From Rhodospirillales bacterium (lineage in GTDB: Bacteria > Pseudomonadota > Alphaproteobacteria > Acetobacterales > Acetobacteraceae), in assembly GCA_028866335.1 (NCBI GenBank), contig JAGWIL010000012.1:1-19180 (forward strand): a DNA stretch of 19,180 nt, given 5' to 3'. The position numbers were made by a program, and so were the translations under genes. The notes under the pieces are model-generated. The model worked only from the letters and a program-made list of their open reading frames with translations. It had not been told where the DNA came from and made no database searches. This document shows, piece by piece, positions 8,440-17,186 of the stretch (position 1 is its first letter; every line of letters begins with the position of its first letter).

Positions 8440-9875
8440 CAACGCCGAACCCCAGCCGCTCTGGCTTGGGACTGTAGCTCAGCTAGTTGTTGCGGCAGAA
8501 CAGCAGCCCATTGCGTTATATTTCCAGCGCCAAGACATACAACGAAATCTCCATGGCGTGCGATAGCATGTACCATCTCTGGTAAATGAGAGGGATCGGC
8601 CATTGCCACCACTGAGCGGTGGCCGCGTGCACGAAGGCCCTCAACTAAAGTCTCTTTGTCTACACCCTCAATCGGCGCTTCACCAGCAGCATACACATCT
8701 GCAATAATAACGGTACCTGCCTCATTCATGCAGGCACAATACTCTTCAAACAAGCTTTGCAGGCGCGTGAACCGATGGGGCTGCACCACTGCAATCACAT
8801 CTCTTGCGCCTGCCTGCCGCGCAGCTTTAAGCACCGCAGAAATTTCTACCGGATGATGCCCGTAATCGTCGATTACCGTGATACCGCCGGCCTCACCAGT
8901 TTTTGTAAACCGGCGTTTCACGCCTGCAAATTTCGCAAGGGCAGCCTTAATCTGCTGCTCGCCGATTTCCATTTCCAAAGATACCGCGATGGCCGCCAGA
9001 GCGTTTTGAACATTATGGTTGCCGAGCATAGGCAACTTGAACGGCCCAAGTCGCCTAGCCCGACCGGCAATACGATCGGAAACTCGAACTTCGAAGGTAG
9101 CGCCGTCCTTGGACGAAATAATGCGTTCAGCGCGCACATCTGCCTGTTGAGAGAAACCATAGGTAATAACCCTATGATCCGATAGATCGGAGATCATCTG
9201 CTGTACAGCTGGATGATCAATGCATAGCACCGCAAAGCCATAAAAAGGAATATTCGCAACGAACTGGCGGTAACCGGCCTCCATTGCCTCTTTCGTACCC
9301 CAATGATCCAGATGCTCCGGGTCCATATTTGTAACAATAGCGATCACCGCCGGAAGGCGCAGAAAAGAACCATCCGATTCATCCGCTTCCACCACCATCC
9401 AATCGCCAGAACCAAGGCGAGTGTTGGAGCCATAAGCATTGATGATGCCACCATTTATTACGGTGGGATCAAGCCCCGCTCCTTCCAGAACGGCTGCAAC
9501 CAGCGAAGTCGTCGTGGTTTTGCCATGTGTGCCGCCAATTGCAACAGCCCATTTAAGGCGCATCAACTCCGCTAGCATCTCGGCACGGCGTACAACCGGA
9601 ATCAGCTTCGCGCGCGCGGCAACAACTTCAGGGTTATCTCTTGGCACAGCCGTCGAAACGACCACAACTTGGGCATCATTGAGATTTTTAGCGTCGTGCC
9701 CAACAGATACGGGAATACCATTTGCGCGCAAGCGCTGGACATTTGCATTTTCGGAAAGATCAGAGCCCTGAACCTGGTAACCGAGCTCATGCAATACCTC
9801 AGCAATACCGGACATGCCGATTCCGCCAATGCCAACAAAATGCAAAGGACCGATTGAAAGCGGCAGCGCCCTCAT
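8439..9875 (-). CDS. murC: UDP-N-acetylmuramate--L-alanine ligase
   Basis: MurC adds L-Ala to UDP-MurNAc, the first amino acid of the stem peptide, using ATP in the cytoplasm. The 478-residue product has the N-terminal Rossmann motif [16 protein letters not shown] (13-28), the ATP-binding loop [11 protein letters not shown] (114-124), EADESDGSF (163-171), [11 protein letters not shown] (183-193), the central-domain motif [12 protein letters not shown] (284-295), and [10 protein letters not shown] (336-345) in the C-terminal domain. All three Mur ligase domains are complete and the length is normal. ATG at 9873-9875 overlaps the murG stop by four bases (ATGA). AGGG lies about eight bases upstream. 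Confidence 0.98.
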   Translation of the reverse strand: MRALPLSIGPLHFVGIGGIGMSGIAEVLHELGYQVQGSDLSENANVQRLRANGIPVSVGHDAKNLNDAQVVVVSTAVPRDNPEVVAARAKLIPVVRRAEMLAELMRLKWAVAIGGTHGKTTTTSLVAAVLEGAGLDPTVINGGIINAYGSNTRLGSGDWMVVEADESDGSFLRLPAVIAIVTNMDPEHLDHWGTKEAMEAGYRQFVANIPFYGFAVLCIDHPAVQQMISDLSDHRVITYGFSQQADVRAERIISSKDGATFEVRVSDRIAGRARRLGPFKLPMLGNHNVQNALAAIAVSLEMEIGEQQIKAALAKFAGVKRRFTKTGEAGGITVIDDYGHHPVEISAVLKAARQAGARDVIAVVQPHRFTRLQSLFEEYCACMNEAGTVIIADVYAAGEAPIEGVDKETLVEGLRARGHRSVVAMADPSHLPEMVHAIARHGDFVVCLGAGNITQWAAVLPQQLAELQSQARAAGVRR

Positions 9876-10978
9876 GCACGTACCCTTTCTTGGATCAAAT
9901 CCGCCAGGCGCGCAGCGGCATTGGGTTCGCCAATCTGCGCCGAAGCCGCTGCCATTTTCGTTAAGCGTTCAGAATTCATCAAAAAAATCTCAATTTCTTT
10001 CGTCAAAATTTCCGCAGTTAGTCCAGACTGATCAAATTGTACGGCACCATTATTTGCGGTGAGAGCATCCGCGTTTGCCCTTTGATGATCATCAATGGCA
10101 CCCGGAAGCGGAATGAAAATTGCTGGCCTTCCCGCCACCGCAATCTCTGTCACTGTTGAAGCACCCGCGCGGGCAATAATGAGATGCGCTCGCTTCAGAA
10201 GGGACGCGACATTATTAAAAAAAGGCGACAGCTCAGCCACGATACCAGAATCATTATACGTTTTTCGCACGCTTTCGATATCTTCCGCCCGGCACTGTTG
10301 AGTTACATGCAGACGGGTGCACAGATTTTCTGGCAATTTTGCTAACGCTGCAGGCACAAGCGAAGAAAATATCTTCGCGCCCAATGAGCCGCCGACGACC
10401 AAGAGCTCAATCGTTTTGTCGGGCGCAATATAACCTTGCCCATGGAGTTCACTAATCGCTGGCCTAACCGGGTTACCCACCACAATGGTTTTCATTCGAG
10501 GTGGCAAACGCTGAGTGAAAGGAAAATTTATCGCCAAAACATTAGCAAATCGACTTAAAAACCTGTTTGCTCTGCCGAGCACCGCGTTTTGCTCATGGAG
10601 CACCACAAAAGGTTTGCTACCCCACATGCTAAAGGCCGCAAGTATAGGAGGAACAGACGGATATCCCCCAAAAGCAACGACAGCAGCAGGCTTTAAGCCG
10701 CCTAGAATTACACGCGCCTGAATTGTGCCTCGGGCTAGCGCCAATGCACCTTTAATTGCCCGCCCTACATTGCGCCCGGCCAAGCCAGCACCGGCCACAA
10801 CATGTGTTTCGGTTTTTGTAAAAACCGGCGATGCAAGACCGCCCGAGCGCGAATCTGTGAGAAGCACCACGCGCTCGCCCCGTTCTATCAATTCAGCCGC
10901 TAATGCTTCCGCCGGAAAAAAATGCCCGCCAGTTCCCCCCGCTGCTATAACGATGGGCCCGTTTGCCACCGCCCTCAT
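9872..10978 (-). CDS. murG: Lipid II synthase (GlcNAc transferase) MurG
   Basis: MurG transfers GlcNAc from UDP-GlcNAc to lipid I at the inner face of the cytoplasmic membrane, making lipid II. The 368-residue GT28/GT-B protein has the N-terminal glycine-rich loop [12 protein letters not shown] (12-23), [10 protein letters not shown] (101-110), [13 protein letters not shown] (127-139), VGNPVRP (167-173), the second loop VVGGSLGAK (194-202), and the donor-site region [12 protein letters not shown] (269-280) followed by DDHQRANA (296-303). ATG at 10976-10978 overlaps the ftsW stop by four bases and has GGGAG at 10986-10990, seven bases upstream. This is one of the better ribosome binding sites in the run. 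Confidence 0.98.
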   Translation of the reverse strand: MRAVANGPIVIAAGGTGGHFFPAEALAAELIERGERVVLLTDSRSGGLASPVFTKTETHVVAGAGLAGRNVGRAIKGALALARGTIQARVILGGLKPAAVVAFGGYPSVPPILAAFSMWGSKPFVVLHEQNAVLGRANRFLSRFANVLAINFPFTQRLPPRMKTIVVGNPVRPAISELHGQGYIAPDKTIELLVVGGSLGAKIFSSLVPAALAKLPENLCTRLHVTQQCRAEDIESVRKTYNDSGIVAELSPFFNNVASLLKRAHLIIARAGASTVTEIAVAGRPAIFIPLPGAIDDHQRANADALTANNGAVQFDQSGLTAEILTKEIEIFLMNSERLTKMAAASAQIGEPNAAARLADLIQERVRA

Positions 10979-12090
10979 TGAACATCTCCCGCATGACGCC
11001 TACGCGTGAGAGCCAGCAAAAACCCCATTTGTATAGAAGTGCCGAGAACAGCACTGCCACCATAAGATATAAACGGTAACGTCATACCCTTGGTCGGAAT
11101 CAGCGAAAGCGAAGAGGCCATATTAATAAACGCCTGAATGCCGAAACCAGCGATCAACCCCCCAGCAGCCAGCACCACAAACAAATTAGGCTCAGCCAAC
11201 AGCCTGACCATAGCACGCAGAACAACCGCCATGAATACAGCGATGATGAAGGCACAGAAAAAGAGCCCAAACTCCTCACCTGCTACTGCAAAAACAAAAT
11301 CCGCGCGTGCGTCTGGTAAAAAATGCTTTACCTGCCCTTCTCCAGGCCCAAGGCCAAACATGCCGCCATTTCCAAAAGCCATTAAAGCGGTTTGCGCTTG
11401 GCTACCTTGTGGTGGATGAATAAACATCATGACACGTGTATGGACGTGGGTAATGAAGAAGAAGGCATAAACCCCGGCCAACGCGACGACTGAAGACGCG
11501 ACCGCCACCCATTTCATTTCCATCCCGTCGAGATAGAACTGAGTAAATACCACCATGGTGTAAAGAAAGGTCATGCCGATATCGGGTTGCATCTTCAGCA
11601 GCGCGATCGTGGCAAAAAATACGCACAACGCCGCACGCTTGCCCGGAAAACCCGGCGTACGGCGTGACTCCGCGATGCACCATCCGATAACAACAATAAA
11701 GGCGGGACGAAGAAATTCTGATGGCTGGACGGTAAAGCCAGGAAGTGACAGCCATCGCCTGGCGCCGTCAACTTCAGTTCCGTGCAAAAGCGTAAAAAGG
11801 GTAAGCAGATAGAATACGATACCCATTCCCAAGGCAGCCAGCTTAACCTGTCGGAGAGAGAGCATCGACATGAACAACATTGTCAGCCCACCGACAACCA
11901 GAAAAGCAATCTGCTTTATCATCGCCATGGTACGGGGGTCGGTAATATGCGCGGTAAGACCCGGTGAAGCCGCGAGCGCAAGCACGTATCCAATACCCAA
12001 CAGCACAGCGAGGGCCATCAAGGTTAGGCGATCAATACTCCACCACCAACGCCCGACAAGGGAGGTATCTGCGCGAGAGAGCTGAGGCAT
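10975..12090 (-). CDS. ftsW: Septal peptidoglycan polymerase FtsW
   Basis: FtsW is the SEDS-family glycosyltransferase that polymerises lipid II at the septum, working with the transpeptidase FtsI. From the ATG at 12088-12090 the protein has 371 residues and about ten hydrophobic segments. Family motifs are GARRWLSLPGFTVQPSEFLR (109-128), PDARADFVFAVAGEEFG (259-275), in which Asp 264 aligns by motif with the essential SEDS Asp, and the C-terminal block NMASSLSLIPTKGMTLPFIS (323-342) with YGGS after it. An in-frame start at 12195 would add 35 residues that overlap murD and look unlike any FtsW N-terminus. The ribosome binding site at 12098-12103 and the TGATG overlap with the murD stop decide for 12090. 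Confidence 0.97.
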   Translation of the reverse strand: MPQLSRADTSLVGRWWWSIDRLTLMALAVLLGIGYVLALAASPGLTAHITDPRTMAMIKQIAFLVVGGLTMLFMSMLSLRQVKLAALGMGIVFYLLTLFTLLHGTEVDGARRWLSLPGFTVQPSEFLRPAFIVVIGWCIAESRRTPGFPGKRAALCVFFATIALLKMQPDIGMTFLYTMVVFTQFYLDGMEMKWVAVASSVVALAGVYAFFFITHVHTRVMMFIHPPQGSQAQTALMAFGNGGMFGLGPGEGQVKHFLPDARADFVFAVAGEEFGLFFCAFIIAVFMAVVLRAMVRLLAEPNLFVVLAAGGLIAGFGIQAFINMASSLSLIPTKGMTLPFISYGGSAVLGTSIQMGFLLALTRRRHAGDVQ

Positions 12091-13382
12091 CACATCTCTC
12101 CTTTCGCAAGGGCCGTGAAACGTTCGCCCCGCTTCTCGAAATTCGGAAATTGATCGAAGCTTGCAGTGGCGGGAGAGAACAGCACGACGCGACAACCGGA
12201 TCGGGCGGCATCGAACGCCGCTGGCACGGCTTTTTCCAGCGTCTCTACATAGTCGTTAGCCACGCCCGCCTCGCTCAACCGGCTGGCAAAGGCTTCCCCA
12301 TCTCGACCTATCAAAAAAGCCTTCTCGATTCGGGGAAAAAATGGTGCCAGCTCATCAATGCCACCGGCTTTGGAGACGCCCCCGGCAATCCACACAAATC
12401 GCTCGAAAACACCCATGGCACGGCTGGCTGCGTCTGCATTGGTCGCTTTGCTGTCGTTGATAAAGCGTACGCCTTCCCGAATGGCGACCTGCTGGGCACG
12501 ATGCTCCAGCCCGGGGAAGGTCCGTATCCCTTCGGCAATGGCTGCATCCGGCACATCCAACACCCTGGCCAAAGCCGCTGCGGCTAGCGCATTTTGTGCA
12601 TTATGTTCGCCGCGCAGCGCCTCGGCACCAGTTTCATGGTCTTTACCCGAAATTTCGATAACCTTGGCGGGACGAATGCACAGCCTTGCAGCCATAGCGC
12701 GCGACGCCTCATCGTCGATGCCGACAATCGCTGTGCAGCCTGAATCCTGGCGCGCAAATATCTCTTGCTTCGCAGCCTCATAACCAGCCATGTCACCATG
12801 CCTGTCCAAATGGTCGGGCGAAAGATTAAGCATTGCCGCGACATCGAAGCGCAATGTTGCGAGTCTCTCCAACATATAGCTGGACATTTCGAGCACATAA
12901 ACGCCATTATCCGGCAAAAGCGGCAAGGCGAGCGCCGCCGGGCCAAGATTTGCCCCCGCCGCGTTGGGCACCCCCGCAACAGTTAAAATATGTGCTAGCA
13001 GGGCCGTGGTGGTGGATTTACCGTTCGTGCCGGTGATGCCCGCGAAACGAGCCTTACTGCCAAGCGCGCGAACGGCTTGGTAAAGCAACTCAGCGTCAGT
13101 GAGAATCGGGATATCATGCTCTAGCGCCCACACCGCTTCTGAATGTGGCTTGGGCAGGCGATGCGGAATGCCTGGCGACAACAACAAGGCATCAAAAGCC
13201 CTCCCAGCCTTGCTGGGTCGTGAAAGAACAAACTGTTCTCCCGATGCAGCTTCCCGGCTGGCCTCATCATCATCCCATAAAACAAGCTCCGCGCCGAGTT
13301 CACGCAAACGCCGCGCGGCTGGCAGCCCGGCTCGCCCCAGCCCGACAATTGCGAAACGTTTTCCCGCAAAAGGCTGCATCAT
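12090..13382 (-). CDS. murD: UDP-N-acetylmuramoyl-L-alanine--D-glutamate ligase
   Basis: MurD adds D-Glu to UDP-MurNAc-L-Ala. From the ATG at 13380-13382 the product has 430 residues, the usual length, and begins [20 protein letters not shown]. It has the N-terminal Rossmann domain, the ATP loop [16 protein letters not shown] (115-130), [10 protein letters not shown] (163-172), [12 protein letters not shown] (185-196) and [15 protein letters not shown] (258-272). Further on are [10 protein letters not shown] (309-318) and the C-terminal [19 protein letters not shown] (401-419). A longer in-frame start at 13436 exists, but its 18 extra residues overlap the 3' end of mraY and are not family-like. 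ATG at 13379 (one codon later, giving TGATG with the mraY stop) is equally possible. No strong ribosome binding site distinguishes the two. Confidence 0.96.
   Translation of the reverse strand: MMQPFAGKRFAIVGLGRAGLPAARRLRELGAELVLWDDDEASREAASGEQFVLSRPSKAGRAFDALLLSPGIPHRLPKPHSEAVWALEHDIPILTDAELLYQAVRALGSKARFAGITGTNGKSTTTALLAHILTVAGVPNAAGANLGPAALALPLLPDNGVYVLEMSSYMLERLATLRFDVAAMLNLSPDHLDRHGDMAGYEAAKQEIFARQDSGCTAIVGIDDEASRAMAARLCIRPAKVIEISGKDHETGAEALRGEHNAQNALAAAALARVLDVPDAAIAEGIRTFPGLEHRAQQVAIREGVRFINDSKATNADAASRAMGVFERFVWIAGGVSKAGGIDELAPFFPRIEKAFLIGRDGEAFASRLSEAGVANDYVETLEKAVPAAFDAARSGCRVVLFSPATASFDQFPNFEKRGERFTALAKGEM
12098..12103 (-). promoter_or_regulatory. Ribosome binding site that fixes the ftsW start
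   Basis: AAGGAG on the minus strand sits seven bases upstream of the ATG at 12088-12090, inside the last codons of murD. It selects that ATG over the longer in-frame reading from 12195. Confidence 0.75.
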
Positions 13383-14467
13383 CGGATTTTCAGAGTGGCA
13401 AGCCCCACCAGCCCTAAAATCATAGAGATAATCCAAAACCGGATTACAATGGTTGGCTCCGCCCAGCCTTTTTTCTCGAAATGGTGATGCAAGGGGGCCA
13501 TTAAAAACACGCGCCTGCCAGTGCGTTTATACCAGAACACCTGCACGATGACGGAGATGGTTTCCACCACAAAAAGCCCACCGACGATGGCAAGCACAAT
13601 CTCATTCTTTGTCGCCACCGCAACGGCACCTAAAGCACCGCCGAGGGATAGAGAGCCGGTATCACCCATGAACACCGCCGCTGGAGGGGCGTTGAACCAG
13701 AGAAAGCCCATTCCCGCCCCGATGAGCGCCGACAAAAATACCGTCAGCTCGCCCACGCCGGGTACAAAATGAATTTCGAGATACCCTGAGAAGATGCGGT
13801 TGCCGACGAGGTAAGCGATCAATCCAAACACTGCCGCGGCAATCATTGTCGGCACTGTGGCAAGACCGTCGAGGCCATCGGTAAAGTTCACGGCATTTGC
13901 CGAACCCATCATCACCAGCAAACCGAACAGAGGAAACAGAAAGCCAAGAGGGATGAGCAGATTTTTGAAGAACGGCACAGCCAGCCCCTCCGCAATTGCG
14001 GGAGGCATGAGATGCACCATCCAAAGTGCCGCAATCAGCCCAATGGCGGCCTCACCCAGCAGCCGGATACGGCCGGAAATACCCTTTGTATTACGCCGGG
14101 TTAGCTTCAGGAAGTCGTCCGCGAAGCCTATAGCACCGTAGCCGAAGGTTACAACCAGCGTCGCCCATACATATCCATTCGACAAATCCGCCCAAAGCAG
14201 CGTCGAAGCACCCAAGGCCAGCAGAATTAGGGTGCCACCCATGGTGGGTGTACCTTTTTTCTCTAGAAGATGCCGCTCTGGCCCGTCTATGCGAATAGGT
14301 TGCCCATGGCGCTGCATCGCTCGCAATTTGCGAATTAGCTTCGGGCCTACCCAGAAACTGATAATGAGCGCCGTGAGGCATGCCCCTCCTGCCCTGAACG
14401 AAATATACCGAAACAGATTAAACGCATGAATATGCCCGGCTAGCGGAAGCAAAAGCCAATAGAACAT
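13379..14467 (-). CDS. mraY: Phospho-N-acetylmuramoyl-pentapeptide transferase MraY
   Basis: MraY moves phospho-MurNAc-pentapeptide from UDP to undecaprenyl phosphate, forming lipid I in the inner membrane. The 362-residue product has the usual length and about ten membrane helices. Signature motifs are [10 protein letters not shown] (69-78), the catalytic-site pair in FADDFLKL (115-122), [13 protein letters not shown] (191-203), the [10 protein letters not shown] loop (268-277) with its active-site Asp, and [13 protein letters not shown] (323-335) with the conserved triple His. The ATG at 14465-14467 shares one base with the murF stop (TGATG). No clear ribosome binding site is seen, pointing to reinitiation after murF. 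Confidence 0.98.
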   Translation of the reverse strand: MFYWLLLPLAGHIHAFNLFRYISFRAGGACLTALIISFWVGPKLIRKLRAMQRHGQPIRIDGPERHLLEKKGTPTMGGTLILLALGASTLLWADLSNGYVWATLVVTFGYGAIGFADDFLKLTRRNTKGISGRIRLLGEAAIGLIAALWMVHLMPPAIAEGLAVPFFKNLLIPLGFLFPLFGLLVMMGSANAVNFTDGLDGLATVPTMIAAAVFGLIAYLVGNRIFSGYLEIHFVPGVGELTVFLSALIGAGMGFLWFNAPPAAVFMGDTGSLSLGGALGAVAVATKNEIVLAIVGGLFVVETISVIVQVFWYKRTGRRVFLMAPLHHHFEKKGWAEPTIVIRFWIISMILGLVGLATLKIR

Positions 14468-15807
14468 CAGCCGTGACTTTCTAGGACAGAGATCACATCA
14501 CGCATACGGCTGCCGTAGCTCCCTTTAACCAGCAAAGCGTCACCATCGCGCAATGCGGCCTTGACCATAGGCGCAAGAGCCGCAGCGTCCGGCGCGTGCC
14601 CACCCTGTATGGCTTGGGGCAACGATTCGAATAAAGCCCCGCAACCCGCTCCGGCGGCAAAAACCAAATCCGCGCATTCTCGCAACGCGGGTGCCAGAGC
14701 CAAATGCTCGGCATTGCTGTACTCGCCCAGTTCCAGCATATCGCCCAGCACGGCTACATGGCGGCCGTGCTGAAGCTTTAAAACAGAAAAAGCCGCGCGC
14801 ATCGAAGCGCCGGATGCGTTGTAGCTCTCATCAAGCAGCAGAATTTTTTCTCCGGTGGAGAGTTTAAGAATCCGCTGCGCTCCCCGCCCGGCATAGGGGG
14901 TAAACCCGTTAAGCGCCGCCGCGGCTTTTTCAACATCCAGCCCTAGCCCCGCAATTGCCGTGAGAGCCGCCAATGCATTGCTCGCCATATGGCGGCCAGG
15001 GGCGGACAACCGAAAATACACCTTACAATCAAGAACTTCTGCTGCAACTTCAGAATTTTCTGGTCCGGTTAAAACATCGAGCAGGCGCGCCTCCGGACCA
15101 TTAAACAGAAGCGCGCAACAACCTGCGGGCACAGCGTCGCGCAACACCTGCAAATAGGCGGTCTCACCGGGGATAATCGCCTTGCCATCAGGGGCAAGGG
15201 CCGCATAGATGCTGGCCTTTTCCTTGGCGATCTTTAGTTCTGACCCCATAAGCCCAAGATGAGCCTTATCGACACAGGTTATTAGGGCAATGTCCGGCCG
15301 TACCAAAGCCGCCAGAGGCGCAATTTCCCCTGGATGATTCATGCCAATTTCAAATATTCCGAATTGCGAGTCGCGCGGCATCCGCGCCAAGGAAAGCGGC
15401 ACGCCGATATGATTATTAAAGCTTGCCTCCGCAGCGTGCACTTTACCGAAAGCCGAGAGCGTGCGGCGAAGCATCTCCTTTACAGTCGTTTTGCCAACCG
15501 AGCCCGTTACCGCCAAAACCTTCGCACCAGAGCGCGCACGAGCAGCTTTGCCCATAACCTCCAATGCTTTGAACGTATCTGGTACAAGAATAGTATTTCC
15601 CGCCATTGGGCGGGAGACGAGTGCCGCCGCCGCGCCCTTGGAAAATGCGGCTTCCACATAATCGTGCCCGTCCCGCTCGGCAGCCAAGGCCACGAACAAA
15701 TCTCCGGGCTGAAGGCTGCGCGTATCGATAGAAATGCCGGAAACGCCCCATCCTTGCGCGGTTGCAAAAAGGTTTTTTAGCTCCTCTGCCGTCCACAGTA
15801 TGTTCAC
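14467..15807 (-). CDS. murF: UDP-N-acetylmuramoyl-tripeptide--D-alanyl-D-alanine ligase
   Basis: MurF adds the D-Ala-D-Ala made by Ddl to UDP-MurNAc-tripeptide, completing the cytoplasmic precursor. The 446-residue product has [16 protein letters not shown] in domain 1 (26-41), the ATP loop [15 protein letters not shown] (99-113), [13 protein letters not shown] (128-140), [11 protein letters not shown] (152-162) and the C-terminal block [17 protein letters not shown] (323-339), where the family more often has SYNANP. The start codon is GTG (15805-15807), giving a GTGA overlap with the murE stop. AGGCGG about eight bases upstream may serve as its ribosome binding site. No ATG occurs nearby that would keep the conserved N-terminus. 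Confidence 0.97.
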   Translation of the reverse strand: MNILWTAEELKNLFATAQGWGVSGISIDTRSLQPGDLFVALAAERDGHDYVEAAFSKGAAAALVSRPMAGNTILVPDTFKALEVMGKAARARSGAKVLAVTGSVGKTTVKEMLRRTLSAFGKVHAAEASFNNHIGVPLSLARMPRDSQFGIFEIGMNHPGEIAPLAALVRPDIALITCVDKAHLGLMGSELKIAKEKASIYAALAPDGKAIIPGETAYLQVLRDAVPAGCCALLFNGPEARLLDVLTGPENSEVAAEVLDCKVYFRLSAPGRHMASNALAALTAIAGLGLDVEKAAAALNGFTPYAGRGAQRILKLSTGEKILLLDESYNASGASMRAAFSVLKLQHGRHVAVLGDMLELGEYSNAEHLALAPALRECADLVFAAGAGCGALFESLPQAIQGGHAPDAAALAPMVKAALRDGDALLVKGSYGSRMRDVISVLESHG

Positions 15808-17186
15808 GATGCACCGCCTAGTTCGCGGATGGTTGCGACATCATCGAAGGGAATGACCTCGCCTTTTACAATCTGGCCTTGCTCATGCCCCTTCCCTGCC
15901 ACTACCAACACATCCCCCTCACGCAACCCTTCCAGGGCCGCGGCAATCGCAGCCCGGCGGTCACCAATTTCAATCGCATCTGGGGCAGCCGAGATTATAG
16001 CGCGACGAATGAGCGCTGGATCTTCACTGCGGGGATTATCATCCGTTACAATCACAATATCCGCAGCCTTCGCAGCCTCTGCTCCCATAAGGGGCCGCTT
16101 GCCTGGGTCGCGGTCTCCGCCCGCGCCGCAAACAATGTGCAGCCGCGCTGAGGCATGAGGCCGCAGTGCAGAGAGCACACGCGCTATCGCATCTGGCGTG
16201 TGGGCATAGTCAACATACACCGCTGCACCGTTAGGCAACATCAAAGCTCGTTCCAAACGTCCGCGTACACCCGTAAGCTGCGGCAAAAACCCGAGCGCAT
16301 CCGTTACACCAACTGCTTCCGCCAAGCTTGCCGCAAGGGCTGCATTATCCGCCTGAAAGCGTCCCGGTAAGCGCAGTTCAACTGCTCTTCCATTGATATG
16401 AACGAGCTGCCCATCAGGCCGGGGCATGACATGTTCAACAAAAACGGCCTCAAAGCCCTGCCCATTTGCAGCAGCGCATTCCTGAATTTTTTCAATCAAT
16501 TCGGGATCGACATCCGCCATCACCCGCGCCGCGCCACCACGCTTCAACAACGCCTCAAACAGACGCAGCTTGGCCGCGCCATACGCCTTCATAGACCCGT
16601 GATAGTCTAAATGATCGCGTGTCAAATTAGTGAAGCCGGCAGCGTTAAAGCGCAATCCATCCAATCTGTGCTGATCTAGCCCGTGGCTGGAAGCCTCCAT
16701 TGCCACATCGTTTACCCCTTCGCGTGCAAGCCCGGCCAAGGCTTGCGCAAGCGTTACGGGGTCTGGCGTGGTTAAGCTACCAGATGGTTCATGGCCCGGT
16801 GCGATTATTCCTAACGTACCTACAGAAGCCGCTCCACGCCCGGAAAGAGCCAAAATTTGCCGCAAGAAATCTACCGTGCTCGTTTTACCATTGGTGCCTG
16901 TCACCGCCACCAACCGCTCTGGCAAGCGGCCAAAAAATTCTACAGCCAGCTCTGCGAGCTTTGCTCTTGCGTCTGGAGCCGTAATCAGCCGGCGCGGCGG
17001 TACTCCCGGCGGCCACGGCGTGCCCTCAGGGGCAAGCACTGCAATTGCGCCCCTGGCGACTGCCTCGCCAATAAACCGGCGGCCATCAGACTTAACGCCG
17101 GGCAAGGCGGCAAAAAGATAACCAGGCTGCACTGCCCGGCTATCTGCTGTAATGCCTGCCACACCCTGCATTTCAACCCTGCTCAT
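15804..17186 (-). CDS. murE: UDP-N-acetylmuramoyl-L-alanyl-D-glutamate--2,6-diaminopimelate ligase
   Basis: MurE adds meso-diaminopimelate as the third stem-peptide residue. The 460-residue product shows ITADSRAVQPGYLFAALPG (12-30), the ATP loop AVTGTNGKTSTVDFL (94-108), EASSHGLDQHRLDGL (164-178) and NLTRDHLDYHGSM (187-199). It also has YGAAKLRLF, whose Lys 206 aligns with the carbamylated Lys of the family, and CGAGGDRDPGKRP (353-365). DNPRSE (383-388) is the motif linked to diaminopimelate rather than lysine specificity. The ATG at 17184-17186 lies 14 bases inside the end of ftsI. An in-frame stop lies six codons upstream, so the N-terminus cannot be extended with ATG and is about a dozen residues shorter than usual. 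All catalytic domains are complete. Confidence 0.97.
   Translation of the reverse strand: MSRVEMQGVAGITADSRAVQPGYLFAALPGVKSDGRRFIGEAVARGAIAVLAPEGTPWPPGVPPRRLITAPDARAKLAELAVEFFGRLPERLVAVTGTNGKTSTVDFLRQILALSGRGAASVGTLGIIAPGHEPSGSLTTPDPVTLAQALAGLAREGVNDVAMEASSHGLDQHRLDGLRFNAAGFTNLTRDHLDYHGSMKAYGAAKLRLFEALLKRGGAARVMADVDPELIEKIQECAAANGQGFEAVFVEHVMPRPDGQLVHINGRAVELRLPGRFQADNAALAASLAEAVGVTDALGFLPQLTGVRGRLERALMLPNGAAVYVDYAHTPDAIARVLSALRPHASARLHIVCGAGGDRDPGKRPLMGAEAAKAADIVIVTDDNPRSEDPALIRRAIISAAPDAIEIGDRRAAIAAALEGLREGDVLVVAGKGHEQGQIVKGEVIPFDDVATIRELGGAS

Noticed and set aside
12091..12195. A 35-residue N-terminal extension of FtsW
   Set aside because: It overlaps the murD 3' end. The strong ribosome binding site at 12098-12103 and the TGATG junction place the start at 12090.
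13383..13436. An 18-residue N-terminal extension of MurD
   Set aside because: It overlaps mraY by 58 bases and is not like MurD N-termini. The ATG pair at the mraY stop fits the junction pattern of the cluster.
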